This document shows positions 1 through 7,551 of a stretch of 64,000 nucleotides of DNA, piece after piece. The position numbers were made by a program, and so were the translations under genes. Below the pieces are notes generated by a model. The model searched no databases, was not told the DNA's origin, and was given only the letters and a program-made list of their open reading frames with translations. The number at the start of each line of letters is the position of its first letter. Position 1 is the stretch's first letter. The DNA is from Pseudomonadota bacterium. GTDB lineage: Bacteria > Pseudomonadota > Alphaproteobacteria > Rhizobiales > Xanthobacteraceae. The DNA is taken from assembly GCA_018242205.1 (NCBI GenBank), contig JAFECJ010000001.1, positions 254,170 to 318,169 of the forward strand, written 5' to 3'.

Positions 1-1
1 C

Positions 2-1102
2 GAGCCGCTCGACGCCACCGCGCGGCATCACCGCATCACCGTCGGCGACGCGATCCTGCGCTGGGAGCAGCATTCCGAATTCACCACCTATACCTTCGAG
101 CTCGCCTCGCCCGCCGGCCAGCCGTTCTATCCGGACGCGGCCTCGCTCGCCTCGCCGATGGCGATCGTGCCGCAACCGGGGCCGCTTCTGGTGGCACTCG
201 ATCTCAATCTCGTCGCCGACGACAAGAAGCGGCCGGTCGCGGTCGATTATCTGTTCGATCACGCGAGCCTCGCGGTCGCGGAGAATTCCGACGGCGCCGC
301 GCTGTTCGCCACCGATTTCCAGCCGGACCCGGCCGGCTTCGTCCGCATCATCGTGCTCGACCGCGGCCTGGGGCCCGAGCGCGCCGGCGCGCTGGTGCAG
401 CGGCTGATCGAGACCGAGACCTATCGCACCCTGGCGCTGCTCGGCCTGCCGGAGGCGCAGCGGCTGTCGCCGTCGATCTCGCGCATCGAGACGCGGCTCG
501 CCGAACTCACCGAGGAAATGCGCCGCGCCGAGGGCTTGAGCGACAATCAACGCCTGCTCGGCGAACTGACCGCGCTCGCCGCCGAACTCGAAGCCGGCGC
601 CGGCGCCAGCCATTACCGCTTCGGCGCCAGCCGCGCCTATCACGAGATCGTCGAACTGCGCCTCGCCACCATCGGCGAGCGCAAGGCCGGCGTCTATCCG
701 ACCTGGTCGTCGTTCCTCGCAAGGCGGCTGACGCCGGCGATGCGCACCTGCGTCACCACCGAGGAGCGGCAATCGACTTTGTCGCAGCGGCTGTCGCGCG
801 CCGCCAATCTGTTGCGCACGCGGGTCGATGTCGAACTCGAACGGCAGAACCGCGACCTGCTGAAGTCGATGAACGAGCGCACGCGGCTGCAACTGCGGCT
901 GCAGACCACGGTCGAAGGCCTGTCGGTCGCGGCGGTGAGCTATTACGTCGTCGGCCTGTTCCACTACGTGATGGAAGGCCTGCATGCACGCGGGCTGCCG
1001 GTCGATGTGACTTTGGCCACGGCGCTGTTCGTGCCGGTCGCGGTGCTCGCGATCTGGCTCACGGTGCGCGGCATCCGCAAGAAGCATATCGGCGGGGAGT
1101 AA
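2..1102 (+). CDS. DUF3422 family membrane protein (5' end outside window)
   Basis: The reading frame is open from the left edge, so the true start lies upstream; 366 residues are visible and the family is usually about 430. The visible part has the family's W-E-x-H-S-E-F-T-T-Y-T stretch near residue 20, a long charged, probably coiled-coil middle region, and two hydrophobic segments near the C-terminus (around VAAVSYYVVGLFHYV and LFVPVAVLAIWL) followed by a basic tail. The shape, a soluble domain followed by two C-terminal membrane helices, recalls CorA-like proteins, but no function is established for DUF3422. It ends directly against the convergent reductase gene with no spacer. Family assignment is from recognised sequence features. 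Confidence 0.8.
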   Translation, partial: EPLDATARHHRITVGDAILRWEQHSEFTTYTFELASPAGQPFYPDAASLASPMAIVPQPGPLLVALDLNLVADDKKRPVAVDYLFDHASLAVAENSDGAALFATDFQPDPAGFVRIIVLDRGLGPERAGALVQRLIETETYRTLALLGLPEAQRLSPSISRIETRLAELTEEMRRAEGLSDNQRLLGELTALAAELEAGAGASHYRFGASRAYHEIVELRLATIGERKAGVYPTWSSFLARRLTPAMRTCVTTEERQSTLSQRLSRAANLLRTRVDVELERQNRDLLKSMNERTRLQLRLQTTVEGLSVAAVSYYVVGLFHYVMEGLHARGLPVDVTLATALFVPVAVLAIWLTVRGIRKKHIGGE

Positions 1103-2800
1103 TTACTCCGCCGCCTGTCGCGCCGGCGGCTCGTCGGCCAGCGCCAGCACCTGATGGATCTGCGCCACCACCTGCGCGCCCTCGCCGATCGCGGCGCCGA
1201 CGCGCTTGGTCGAGCCGGCGCGCACATCGCCGATGGCGAAGATGCCGGGCACGCTGGTTTCCAGCGGCATCGGCGGGCGTCCGGCGTCGCGGTCGAACGA
1301 TGTGCCGGTGACGATGAAGCCCTTGTCGTCGGTGACGACGCAATCCTGCAGCCAGCCGCCATTCGGATCGGCGCCGATGAACAGGAACAGGTGACGCAAC
1401 GGAATCGACTTCTCCGCGCCGCCGCGCACCTCGCGGAAGGTGGCGCCGCGCAGGCCGGACGTATCGCCGTCGAGCGACACGATCTCCTTGCCGACATGCA
1501 GCGTGACGTTCGACAACGCCTCGATGCGGTCGATGAGATATTTCGACATCGTGGCTTCGAGGCCGCGGCGCACGATTAAGTGCAGGTGCTTCACCTTCGG
1601 CGCCAGATAGACCACCGCCTGGCCGGCCGAATTGCCGCCGCCGATCAGCGCCACCTCCTCGCCTTCGCACAATTTGGCTTCGATCGGCGAGGCCCAGTAG
1701 GAAATGCCGTTATTGTCGAAGTCCGACAGGTTGTCGATCGCCGGGCGGCGGTAGCGCGCGCCGGAGGCGATGATCACGCTGCGCGCCTGCACGGTGCCGC
1801 GGCCATCGGCCAGTTCGAGCTTGAACGGCTTGCGCGCCATGCAGTCGGCGCCGCCGCAGTCGAGCTTGTCGACGGTGAGCGGAATGGCGATCTCGGCGCC
1901 GAACTTCTGCGCCTGGTTGAAGGCGCGGCCGGCGAGCGCCATACCCGAGATGCCGGTCGGGAAGCCGAGATAATTCTCGATGCGCGCCGAGGCGCCGGCC
2001 TGGCCGCCGAAGGCGCGTGTGTCGAGCACGATCATCGACAGGCCTTCCGAGGCGCCATAGACCGCGGCGGCAAGGCCCGCCGGTCCGGCGCCGACCACGG
2101 CGACGTCATAGACCTTGCCGTGGTCGAGCTCCGGCGTGATGCCGAGACAGGCGCCGGCTTCGGCGTCAGTCGGACGCTTCAAGAGCTTGCCGTTCGGGCA
2201 GATCATCAGCGGCAATTCGTCGTCGCGGATGGCGAAGCGCTCGACCGCCTCGCGCGCTTCCGCGTCGGTGTCGACATTCATCACCGAGCAGGGATAGCCG
2301 TTGCGCGCCAGGAAACCCTGCAAGCGCACCAGGTCGGGCATGTTGGGATGACCGATCAGCAGCGAGCCGGCGCCTTCGGTCTGCAGCAGCGCGACGCGGC
2401 GCAGGATATAGGCGCGCATCACGATCTCGCCGAGTTCGGCGGAGCCGACCATCAGCGCGCGGATATGGGCGGCGTCGAACGGCAGCGCGGTGAGACCTTC
2501 CGGCCCGGCGCGGCCCGACGGAATGCTGCCGCGGCCGCTCAACTGGCTGACCTCGCCGGAAAACTGGCCCGGGCCGTGCGAGATCACGGAAGCAAATTTG
2601 TGCAGGCCGTCGCGGCGGACGATCTCCAGCGTGCCCGAAAGGACCAGATGCGCCGGCACGTCGCGCTCGCCGGTCTCGAAGATCGGCTCACCGGGCGCAA
2701 AGGTCTGCACCGGGCCGCTGGCGAAACGGGCCATGGTTTCGGCCTGAGCCGGGTCGAGAACCGGAAACATCTGCTCGAAACGGTCATCGGCGACGCTCAT
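1103..2800 (-). CDS. cNMP-binding / thioredoxin-reductase-like FAD oxidoreductase
   Basis: A 565-residue fusion. Residues about 5-130 look like a cyclic-nucleotide-binding (CAP_ED) domain, 145-220 a glutaredoxin/thioredoxin-like segment, and 230-565 a class II pyridine nucleotide-disulfide reductase with FAD motif GAGPAG (about 237) and NAD(P)H motif GGGNSAG (about 387). At the place where thioredoxin reductase has its redox CxxC, this protein reads YWASPIEAKLC, so the disulfide pair is absent and it is probably not a true thioredoxin reductase. The ATG at 2800 is chosen because GGAG lies 6 bases upstream; a longer frame starts at 2848. The fusion suggests ligand-gated flavin redox chemistry (inference). 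Monocistronic, convergent with DUF3422. Confidence 0.85.
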   Translation of the reverse strand: MSVADDRFEQMFPVLDPAQAETMARFASGPVQTFAPGEPIFETGERDVPAHLVLSGTLEIVRRDGLHKFASVISHGPGQFSGEVSQLSGRGSIPSGRAGPEGLTALPFDAAHIRALMVGSAELGEIVMRAYILRRVALLQTEGAGSLLIGHPNMPDLVRLQGFLARNGYPCSVMNVDTDAEAREAVERFAIRDDELPLMICPNGKLLKRPTDAEAGACLGITPELDHGKVYDVAVVGAGPAGLAAAVYGASEGLSMIVLDTRAFGGQAGASARIENYLGFPTGISGMALAGRAFNQAQKFGAEIAIPLTVDKLDCGGADCMARKPFKLELADGRGTVQARSVIIASGARYRRPAIDNLSDFDNNGISYWASPIEAKLCEGEEVALIGGGNSAGQAVVYLAPKVKHLHLIVRRGLEATMSKYLIDRIEALSNVTLHVGKEIVSLDGDTSGLRGATFREVRGGAEKSIPLRHLFLFIGADPNGGWLQDCVVTDDKGFIVTGTSFDRDAGRPPMPLETSVPGIFAIGDVRAGSTKRVGAAIGEGAQVVAQIHQVLALADEPPARQAAE

Positions 2801-2992
2801 GTCACACTCCACAGGCATCCGGCATGCGGCCGGCCACAGTTTACGCAATTTCCACGCCGGACTCCATTGGCGGCCCCCGGCGCCGCGCGCTCATAACATC
2901 TGCGTCATGAGTTGTCCTGGAACGGTGCTGCGCGGCTGTGCTCAGATATAGTGCAAAATCCGCGATGCCAGAGCGACGGAGAAAGCCGATCC

Positions 2993-4210
2993 ATGCGCAG
3001 CAGCCGCTTCAACTTCCCCAATGCCAAAGGCGAGCTTCTCGCCGCCACGCTCGACGAGCCATTGGGCAAACCGACCGCCTATGCGCTGTTCGCGCACTGC
3101 TTCACCTGCGGCCAGAACAATCTCGCCGCCAAGCGCATCGCCGAACGGCTGACGGAACACGGCATCGCCGTGCTGCGTTTCGATTTCACCGGGCTCGGTT
3201 CCAGCGAAGGCGAATTCGCCAACACACATTTTTCCTCGAATGTCGATGATCTGGTCGCCGCCGCCGATCACCTGCGCAAATCCTACGGCGCGCCATCGAT
3301 CCTGATCGGCCATTCGCTCGGCGGCGCCGCGGTGCTGGCGGCCTCGCACCGCATCGCCGATGCCCGCGCCGTGGTGACGATTGCGGCACCTTACGATCCG
3401 TCGCACGTCACCGGCCTGTTCAAGGACGAAGTCGATAAGATCCGCGCGCAAGGCAAGGTCGAGGTCAAGCTCGCCGGCCGGCCCTTCACCATCACCCGCG
3501 AATTCCTCGACGACATCGCCGGCAAGACGCTCGACGACAAGCTGGCACATCTCGGCAAGGCGCTGCTGGTGTTTCATTCGCCGACCGACGACACCGTCGG
3601 CATCGACAATGCCTCGCATATCTTTCTCGCCGCCAAGCATCCGAAGAGCTTCGTCTCGCTCGCCGGCGCCGACCATCTGCTCACGAAGAAGGCGGATGCC
3701 GTCTATGTCGCCGATGTTATCGCCGGGTGGGCCGGCCGCTATCTCGAGCAGGCCGAAGGCATGACCGAGGAAGAAGTCGAGGAAGGTCTGGTGCTGGTGC
3801 GCGAGACTCATGCCGGCAAATTCCAGCAGGCCATTCTCACCGGCCCGCATCGCCTCATCGCCGACGAACCGGAAAAGCTTGGCGGCATGAACTCCGGCCC
3901 CGGCCCTTACGACTACCTGCTCGCGGCGCTCGGGGCCTGCACCTCGATGACGATCCGACTCTATGCCGAGTTCAAGAAGATCCCGCTCAAGGATGTGTCG
4001 GTGCGGCTGACCCACGGCAAGATCCACGCCAAGGATTGCGAGACCTGCGACACTAAAGTGAGCACGGTCGATCGCATCGAACGCTTCATCACCCTGGAAG
4101 GACCGTTCGATGACGAGCAGCGGCAGAAGCTGATGGAGATCGCCGACAAGTGCCCGGTGCACAAATCGCTGTCGGGCGGCATCGAGATCGTGACGCAGGA
4201 GCGGAGGTAA
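2993..4210 (+). CDS. bifunctional alpha/beta hydrolase / OsmC family protein
   Basis: A 405-residue two-domain protein. Residues 1 to about 255 form an alpha/beta hydrolase with nucleophile elbow GHSLGG (Ser about 108), an HCFTCGQNN oxyanion-side segment and a C-terminal GADHLL histidine. Residues about 270-405 form an OsmC/Ohr-type domain with its two cysteines, in LGACTSM and DKCPVH. OsmC proteins reduce organic hydroperoxides using these cysteines; the hydrolase half may deliver or process the substrate (inference). This fusion is a known architecture in proteobacteria. The start is placed at the ATG preceding RSSRFNFPNA, with ACGGAG upstream, rather than the longer frame from 2912. Confidence 0.88.
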   Translation: MRSSRFNFPNAKGELLAATLDEPLGKPTAYALFAHCFTCGQNNLAAKRIAERLTEHGIAVLRFDFTGLGSSEGEFANTHFSSNVDDLVAAADHLRKSYGAPSILIGHSLGGAAVLAASHRIADARAVVTIAAPYDPSHVTGLFKDEVDKIRAQGKVEVKLAGRPFTITREFLDDIAGKTLDDKLAHLGKALLVFHSPTDDTVGIDNASHIFLAAKHPKSFVSLAGADHLLTKKADAVYVADVIAGWAGRYLEQAEGMTEEEVEEGLVLVRETHAGKFQQAILTGPHRLIADEPEKLGGMNSGPGPYDYLLAALGACTSMTIRLYAEFKKIPLKDVSVRLTHGKIHAKDCETCDTKVSTVDRIERFITLEGPFDDEQRQKLMEIADKCPVHKSLSGGIEIVTQERR

Positions 4211-4385
4211 CGACCTGCCTCAGCGTCGTCGATGATGGTGTCCATTGCGTTAAGGCAGGACACCAAGGCCGACGCGACGGTATCGGCGTGCATAATGCGC
4301 GGTTTATCGCGCGTTGTTTTATCACGTTGTTATCTTCTGGCTGATTAGGTGTCCGTGAGGGCGGCGATCGTCAAGAACGTGTGTA

Positions 4386-4556
4386 ATGAGCGTATCAGCG
4401 ATTGGTGCGAGCCAGGTTGCCTCCACGTACAGCTCCGAGAGGGGCGAGGCGCCGGGTGCGGACCACGATAACGACGGCGATGAAGCGGCGGCGACGCCGG
4501 CCGTGCAGGCGACACCGGCACCGGGCACCGGTACCGTTGTCGACAAGATGGCCTGA
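4386..4556 (+). CDS. small conserved-looking 56-residue protein
   Basis: An ATG-initiated 56-codon frame ends 11 bases before a strong terminator. The product has a Ser/Ala-rich start (MSVSAIGASQVASTYSS), an acidic middle (DHDNDGDE), an Ala/Pro stretch and the end GTGTVVDKMA. Small proteins with a comparable acidic middle and a terminal GTG-x-VDK motif occur in Rhizobiales as far as I recall, but have no assigned function. It has no signal peptide or membrane helix. There is no strong Shine-Dalgarno; the nearest purine run is CAAGAA. The terminator placement and composition are the main support. Confidence 0.6.
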   Translation: MSVSAIGASQVASTYSSERGEAPGADHDNDGDEAAATPAVQATPAPGTGTVVDKMA

Positions 4557-4567
4557 GACGAATGTGA

Positions 4568-4599
4568 AGAAGCCCGGCATCGTCCGGGCTTCTTTTTTT
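4568..4599 (+). terminator. Rho-independent terminator after the 56-residue gene
   Basis: A perfect 10-bp stem AGAAGCCCGG / CCGGGCTTCT with a 6-base loop is followed by a run of seven T. The A-rich left flank means it could also work on the minus strand, but no minus-strand gene runs into it. Confidence 0.9.
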
Positions 4600-4672
4600 C
4601 ACATCGGCGTGAACCTTGTCGCTCTTCAGTCATTCTCATCAACCGTGGCCCGGTTTTTGAATGACAGCTTTC

Positions 4673-4762
4673 ATGAAGAGCAATCGAACCGATCCTCGGC
4701 TGGTCTGGATGGTCACGGTGTTGGCGGCGGCGGTGTTCGTCGTTTACGTGACCCATATCTGA
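4673..4762 (+). CDS. possible 29-residue single-helix membrane peptide
   Basis: An ATG frame of 29 codons encodes a basic N-terminus (MKSNRTDPR), one hydrophobic helix (LVWMVTVLAAAVFVVYV) and a short polar end. The pattern of charged start plus one membrane segment is typical of real bacterial small membrane proteins. No convincing ribosome-binding site is visible and nothing else confirms expression, so this is a candidate only. Confidence 0.35.
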   Translation: MKSNRTDPRLVWMVTVLAAAVFVVYVTHI

Positions 4763-4867
4763 CCAATCATTCCTTTGTTCTGACGAGTCTTTGGCTTAGT
4801 GGTGCGCGGACACCGCGCCCGCCAGCGCTGCCGCATGACGCGCTCATGAGCCACCATTCCTTGCGGC

Positions 4868-4896
4868 TTGACGGTCCGCAATGTCTCCTGCACATT
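4868..4896 (+). promoter_or_regulatory. putative sigma-70 promoter of the imu operon
   Basis: TTGACG (part of CTTGAC, the usual alphaproteobacterial -35) lies 17 bases before CACATT as a weak -10. The predicted start would fall on the adjacent LexA operator, which fits repression by LexA. Confidence 0.4.
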
Positions 4897-4897
4897 A

Positions 4898-4912
4898 GAA
4901 CAAATAGGGAAC
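4898..4912 (+). promoter_or_regulatory. LexA (SOS) operator of imuA-imuB-dnaE2
   Basis: The sequence GAAC-AAATAGG-GAAC is an exact match to the alphaproteobacterial LexA direct repeat GAAC-N7-GAAC (the complement of GTTC-N7-GTTC). It lies 62 bases before the imuA start, the expected place for an SOS-controlled mutagenesis operon. The E. coli-type box (CTGT-N8-ACAG) is not used in this group. Confidence 0.88.
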
Positions 4913-4974
4913 ATTGGGCCGAGAAATCCGTTGGTTTTCTGACAGATTACCTCGTTTTGCCAAAGGCTTAACTC

Positions 4975-5814
4975 ATGCTCGACGAACTGCGTCAGCATCT
5001 AGCGCGCTTGCAGAAGCCGGCCGGCCTCGCGGACGGTCCGGCGGTGCTGCCGCTCGGCGTACCGGCTGTGGACGGCGTGCTGGGCGGCGGGCTGGCGCGC
5101 GGCGCCTTGCACGAAATCGCGGCGCTGAGCGAAGCGCACCTGCCGGCGGCGACCGGCTTTGCCCTGGGGCTGGCGGCGCTGCCGGGTGAGGGGCAAATCG
5201 AGAGCACCGGCAACGCCCCCTCACCCACCCGCCGTCGCTTCGCTTCGGCGGGCGACTTCTCCCCGCACGCGGGGAGAGGAGAAGGAAGAAGGTTCGTCCT
5301 CTGGATCTCCGAGGAGATGGCGCTGAACGAGAGCGGCGCGCCGCATGGCGCCGGCCTCGATGCCTTCGGTCTGTCGCCGCAACGGCTGCTCACCGTGGCC
5401 GTCGCCCATCGCCAGGATCTGATGTGGACGATGGAAGAAGCGCTGCGCTGCCGCGCCGTCGGCGCCGTGATCGGCGAAGTGCGCCATGGCGCGCTCGATC
5501 CCGTCGCCGTGCGCCGGCTGTCGCTGGCGGCCGGCGACAGCGGCGCGCTGGCCTTTCTGCTGCGGACGCAGCCTTCGCACGACGCATCCACCGCGGCGAC
5601 GCGCTGGACGGTGGGAAGCGCCCCCTCCGCCACGCAGCAGCGCCACGAACTGGGCGCGCCGCGTTTTGCCGTTCACCTCACCCGCAATCGCCGCGGCCCG
5701 GCCGCGTCCTGGATTCTGGAATGGAGACCGACCGATGAGCGCTTCATCCTCGCCGCGCATGCTGAGCCTGTGGCTGCCCCGCTTCGCCACCGATCGCATC
5801 AGAAGGTTGCGTGA
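4975..5814 (+). CDS. imuA: ImuA, RecA-like SOS mutagenesis protein
   Basis: A 279-residue protein of the ImuA family (RecA/SulA-like). It works with ImuB and DnaE2 (ImuC) in damage-induced translesion synthesis. Visible family features are the LPLGVPAVDGVLGGGLARGALHEI start of the RecA-like fold, the LWISEEMALNE strand and the C-terminal LTRNRRG region ending in WxLEW. Residues about 81-105 (NAPSPTRRRFASAGDFSPHA and following) are encoded by a palindromic repeat inserted in frame, between the ALPG helix and the RRFVLWI strand. The gene overlaps imuB by 80 bases, so the two are co-transcribed and probably translationally coupled. Controlled by the LexA box upstream. Confidence 0.9.
   Translation: MLDELRQHLARLQKPAGLADGPAVLPLGVPAVDGVLGGGLARGALHEIAALSEAHLPAATGFALGLAALPGEGQIESTGNAPSPTRRRFASAGDFSPHAGRGEGRRFVLWISEEMALNESGAPHGAGLDAFGLSPQRLLTVAVAHRQDLMWTMEEALRCRAVGAVIGEVRHGALDPVAVRRLSLAAGDSGALAFLLRTQPSHDASTAATRWTVGSAPSATQQRHELGAPRFAVHLTRNRRGPAASWILEWRPTDERFILAAHAEPVAAPLRHRSHQKVA
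5216..5290 (+). repeat. palindromic repeat (family A) inserted in frame in imuA
   Basis: The pattern is CCCCCTCACCC, a hairpin CCGCC..GGCGGG around a CGCTTCGCTTCG-like centre, then CTTCTCCCC..GGGGAGAGGAGAAG. It has the same layout as the copies at 7451-7550 and 7901-7953. Its length keeps the imuA frame open. Confidence 0.75.
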
Positions 5815-7441
5815 GACGCGTGTCCCGGACGCGATGCAGCGTGACGCGCAGCGGAACGATGCATCGCAGATCCGGGACCCAGCCTCTGGATCCCGGGTCG
5901 GCAGCGCACCACTTCGTGCTGCGCTGCGCCCGGCAAACGAAATGGTCGTCGTCGCCGGCCGGCGCGGCAATGCCGATGTGCTGATCGCAGTCGATGAGAC
6001 CGCCGAACGGCTCGGCCTGACGCCGGGCCTGGCGCTGGCGCAAGCGCGTGCCATGCATCCCTCGCTCGATGTCGTGCCGGAAGATGCGGGCGCCGATGCC
6101 GAACTGCTCGAGAGCATCGCCGACTGGTGCCTGCGCTATACGCCGCTCATTGCCTGCGACGCGCCCGACGGATTGCTGCTCGATATTTCCGGTTGCGCGC
6201 ATCTCTACGGCGGCGAACACCAGCTGGTCGCCGATCTGGGACGCCGTCTCACGCAAGCAGGCTTTGCCTATCGCATCGCCATCGCCGGCACCATCGGCGC
6301 GGCCTGGGCGGCGGCGCGTGACGGCCGGCCCGATGCTTATGCCAATGGTGAGGAACGCGACATCCTCTGTCCCTTGCCACTCGGCGCCTTGCGCCTGCCG
6401 CCACCAATGGTGGCGTCGCTCGCCCGCGTCGGCTTGAAGTGCATCGGCGACATCATCGACCTGCCGCGTTCACCGCTGACCGCACGCTTCGGTATTGATC
6501 TGCTGCGCCAGCTCGATCGCGCGTTGGGCCGCGAGCACGAACCGCTGACGCCGCGGCTGCCGGTCGCGCCTTACGTCGCCGAGAAACGCTTTCACGATCC
6601 GATCGCGCGCGAGGAAGATGTGCTCGGCACCGTCGAGTTGCTCGCGGTGCAGCTTGCCGCGGCGCTGGAACGGCGCGGCGACGGCGCCCGCCGCATCGAA
6701 CTCACACTGTTCCGCACCGATGGCGCGTTGCGCCGCATCGCCGCCGGCACGGCGCGACCGTTGCGCGACCCGGCCGACATGCGCGCGCTGTTCGCCGAAC
6801 GGCTCAATGCGTTGGCCGACGAACTCGATCCCGGTTTCGGTTTCGATATGGCGCGGCTGTCGGTGCTCACCGCCGAACCGGCGCCGCCCGAGCAGATCGG
6901 CATCGGCGCGGCGGAAGATGCCGGCGAACTGGTGCGTCTGGTCGACCGCCTGAGCGCACGGCTCGGGGCGCAACGCGTGCGCCGCGCGGTGGCGCAGGAC
7001 AGCCATATCCCCGAAGTGGCGTCGGTGTCGCTGCCGGCGCAGGCCACCGGCACGGATGACGGCTGGGCCGCGTTCCATCGCTACCGCGCCGAGGTTGACC
7101 TCGCGCCGCGGCCGCTGCGGCTGTTGGCGCGGCCCGAGCCGATCGAGGCGGTCGCCGAAGTGCCGGATGGCCCACCGCTCCGCTTCAAGTGGCGGCGCGC
7201 CCTTCATGACGTTGTTGTCGCCGAAGGCCCTGAGCGCATCGAAGGCGTGTGGTGGCAGGAAGAGAATGTGGAGGCTTCACCCGCCGGCAACCGCGCCCGC
7301 GATTACTTCCGCGTCGAGGACAAAGGCGGCCATCGCTTCTGGCTGTTCCGCGCCGGGCTGTATCGCGACCTGACCCGCGCCGATATCGCGCAAGGCGCCA
7401 TCGCCGCGCCGGCGTGGTTCGTGCACGGGATGTTTGGATGA
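5735..7441 (+). CDS. imuB: ImuB, Y-family polymerase-like SOS mutagenesis protein
   Basis: A 568-residue ImuB, a Y-family-like protein that is generally polymerase-inactive and serves as the hub linking ImuA, DnaE2 and the beta clamp. The family start MLSLWLPRFATDRIRR is present; the ATG at 5735 (eight residues earlier, GGAG 8 bases upstream) is preferred. Further family features are VVAGRRGNADVLIAVD, LGLTPGLALAQARAMHP, CDAPDGLLLDISGCAHLYGGE and the C-terminal ARDYFRVED. Residues about 27-67 (RETRVPDAMQRDAQRNDASQ and following) come from a palindromic element inserted in frame, right after the conserved N-terminal motif. Downstream comes a repeat-flanked DUF559 gene and then dnaE2. Confidence 0.92.
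   Translation: MSASSSPRMLSLWLPRFATDRIRRLRETRVPDAMQRDAQRNDASQIRDPASGSRVGSAPLRAALRPANEMVVVAGRRGNADVLIAVDETAERLGLTPGLALAQARAMHPSLDVVPEDAGADAELLESIADWCLRYTPLIACDAPDGLLLDISGCAHLYGGEHQLVADLGRRLTQAGFAYRIAIAGTIGAAWAAARDGRPDAYANGEERDILCPLPLGALRLPPPMVASLARVGLKCIGDIIDLPRSPLTARFGIDLLRQLDRALGREHEPLTPRLPVAPYVAEKRFHDPIAREEDVLGTVELLAVQLAAALERRGDGARRIELTLFRTDGALRRIAAGTARPLRDPADMRALFAERLNALADELDPGFGFDMARLSVLTAEPAPPEQIGIGAAEDAGELVRLVDRLSARLGAQRVRRAVAQDSHIPEVASVSLPAQATGTDDGWAAFHRYRAEVDLAPRPLRLLARPEPIEAVAEVPDGPPLRFKWRRALHDVVVAEGPERIEGVWWQEENVEASPAGNRARDYFRVEDKGGHRFWLFRAGLYRDLTRADIAQGAIAAPAWFVHGMFG
5815..5935 (+). repeat. palindromic repeat (family B) inserted in frame in imuB
   Basis: Contains paired arms GTCCCGGA/TCCGGGAC and GCGATGCA/TGCATCGC, then ATCCCGGGTC and a GCAGCGCACCACTTCGTGCTGCGC hairpin. 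The CCACTTCGTG-centred hairpin next to a CCCGGGTC arm is typical of a dispersed Bradyrhizobium-type palindrome (from memory of such genomes). It is a different family from the imuA insert. The imuB frame stays open. Confidence 0.7.
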
Positions 7442-7450
7442 TGCTTTCTT

Positions 7451-7550
7451 TCACCCTCTCCCCATAGGCGAGCGAACGCTCGCCGTTCGGCGAGCTTTGT
7501 GGGAGAGGGTGGCGAAGTCGAGCGAAGCGAGACTGAGCCGGATGAGGGGG
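7451..7550 (-). repeat. family A palindromic repeat, left flank of DUF559 gene
   Basis: CACCCTCTCCCCA and TGGGAGAGGGTG form an inverted pair around GGCGAGCG-AA-CGCTCGCC, followed by a GAGCGAAGCGAG arm and CCGGATGAGGGGG. Read on the minus strand it gives CCCCTCATCCGGC..CCACCCTCTCCCACAA..GGGGAGAGGGTG, the same layout as the copy at 7901-7953 but in the opposite orientation. Its last bases, GAGGGGG, form the only plausible Shine-Dalgarno of the DUF559 gene. Confidence 0.8.
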
Positions 7551-7551
7551 A

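Noticed and set aside
1580..2896. 438-codon open frame on the plus strand
   Set aside because: It is antisense to the FAD oxidoreductase, has shadow-like Arg/His/Asp composition and matches no family. High GC makes such frames common.
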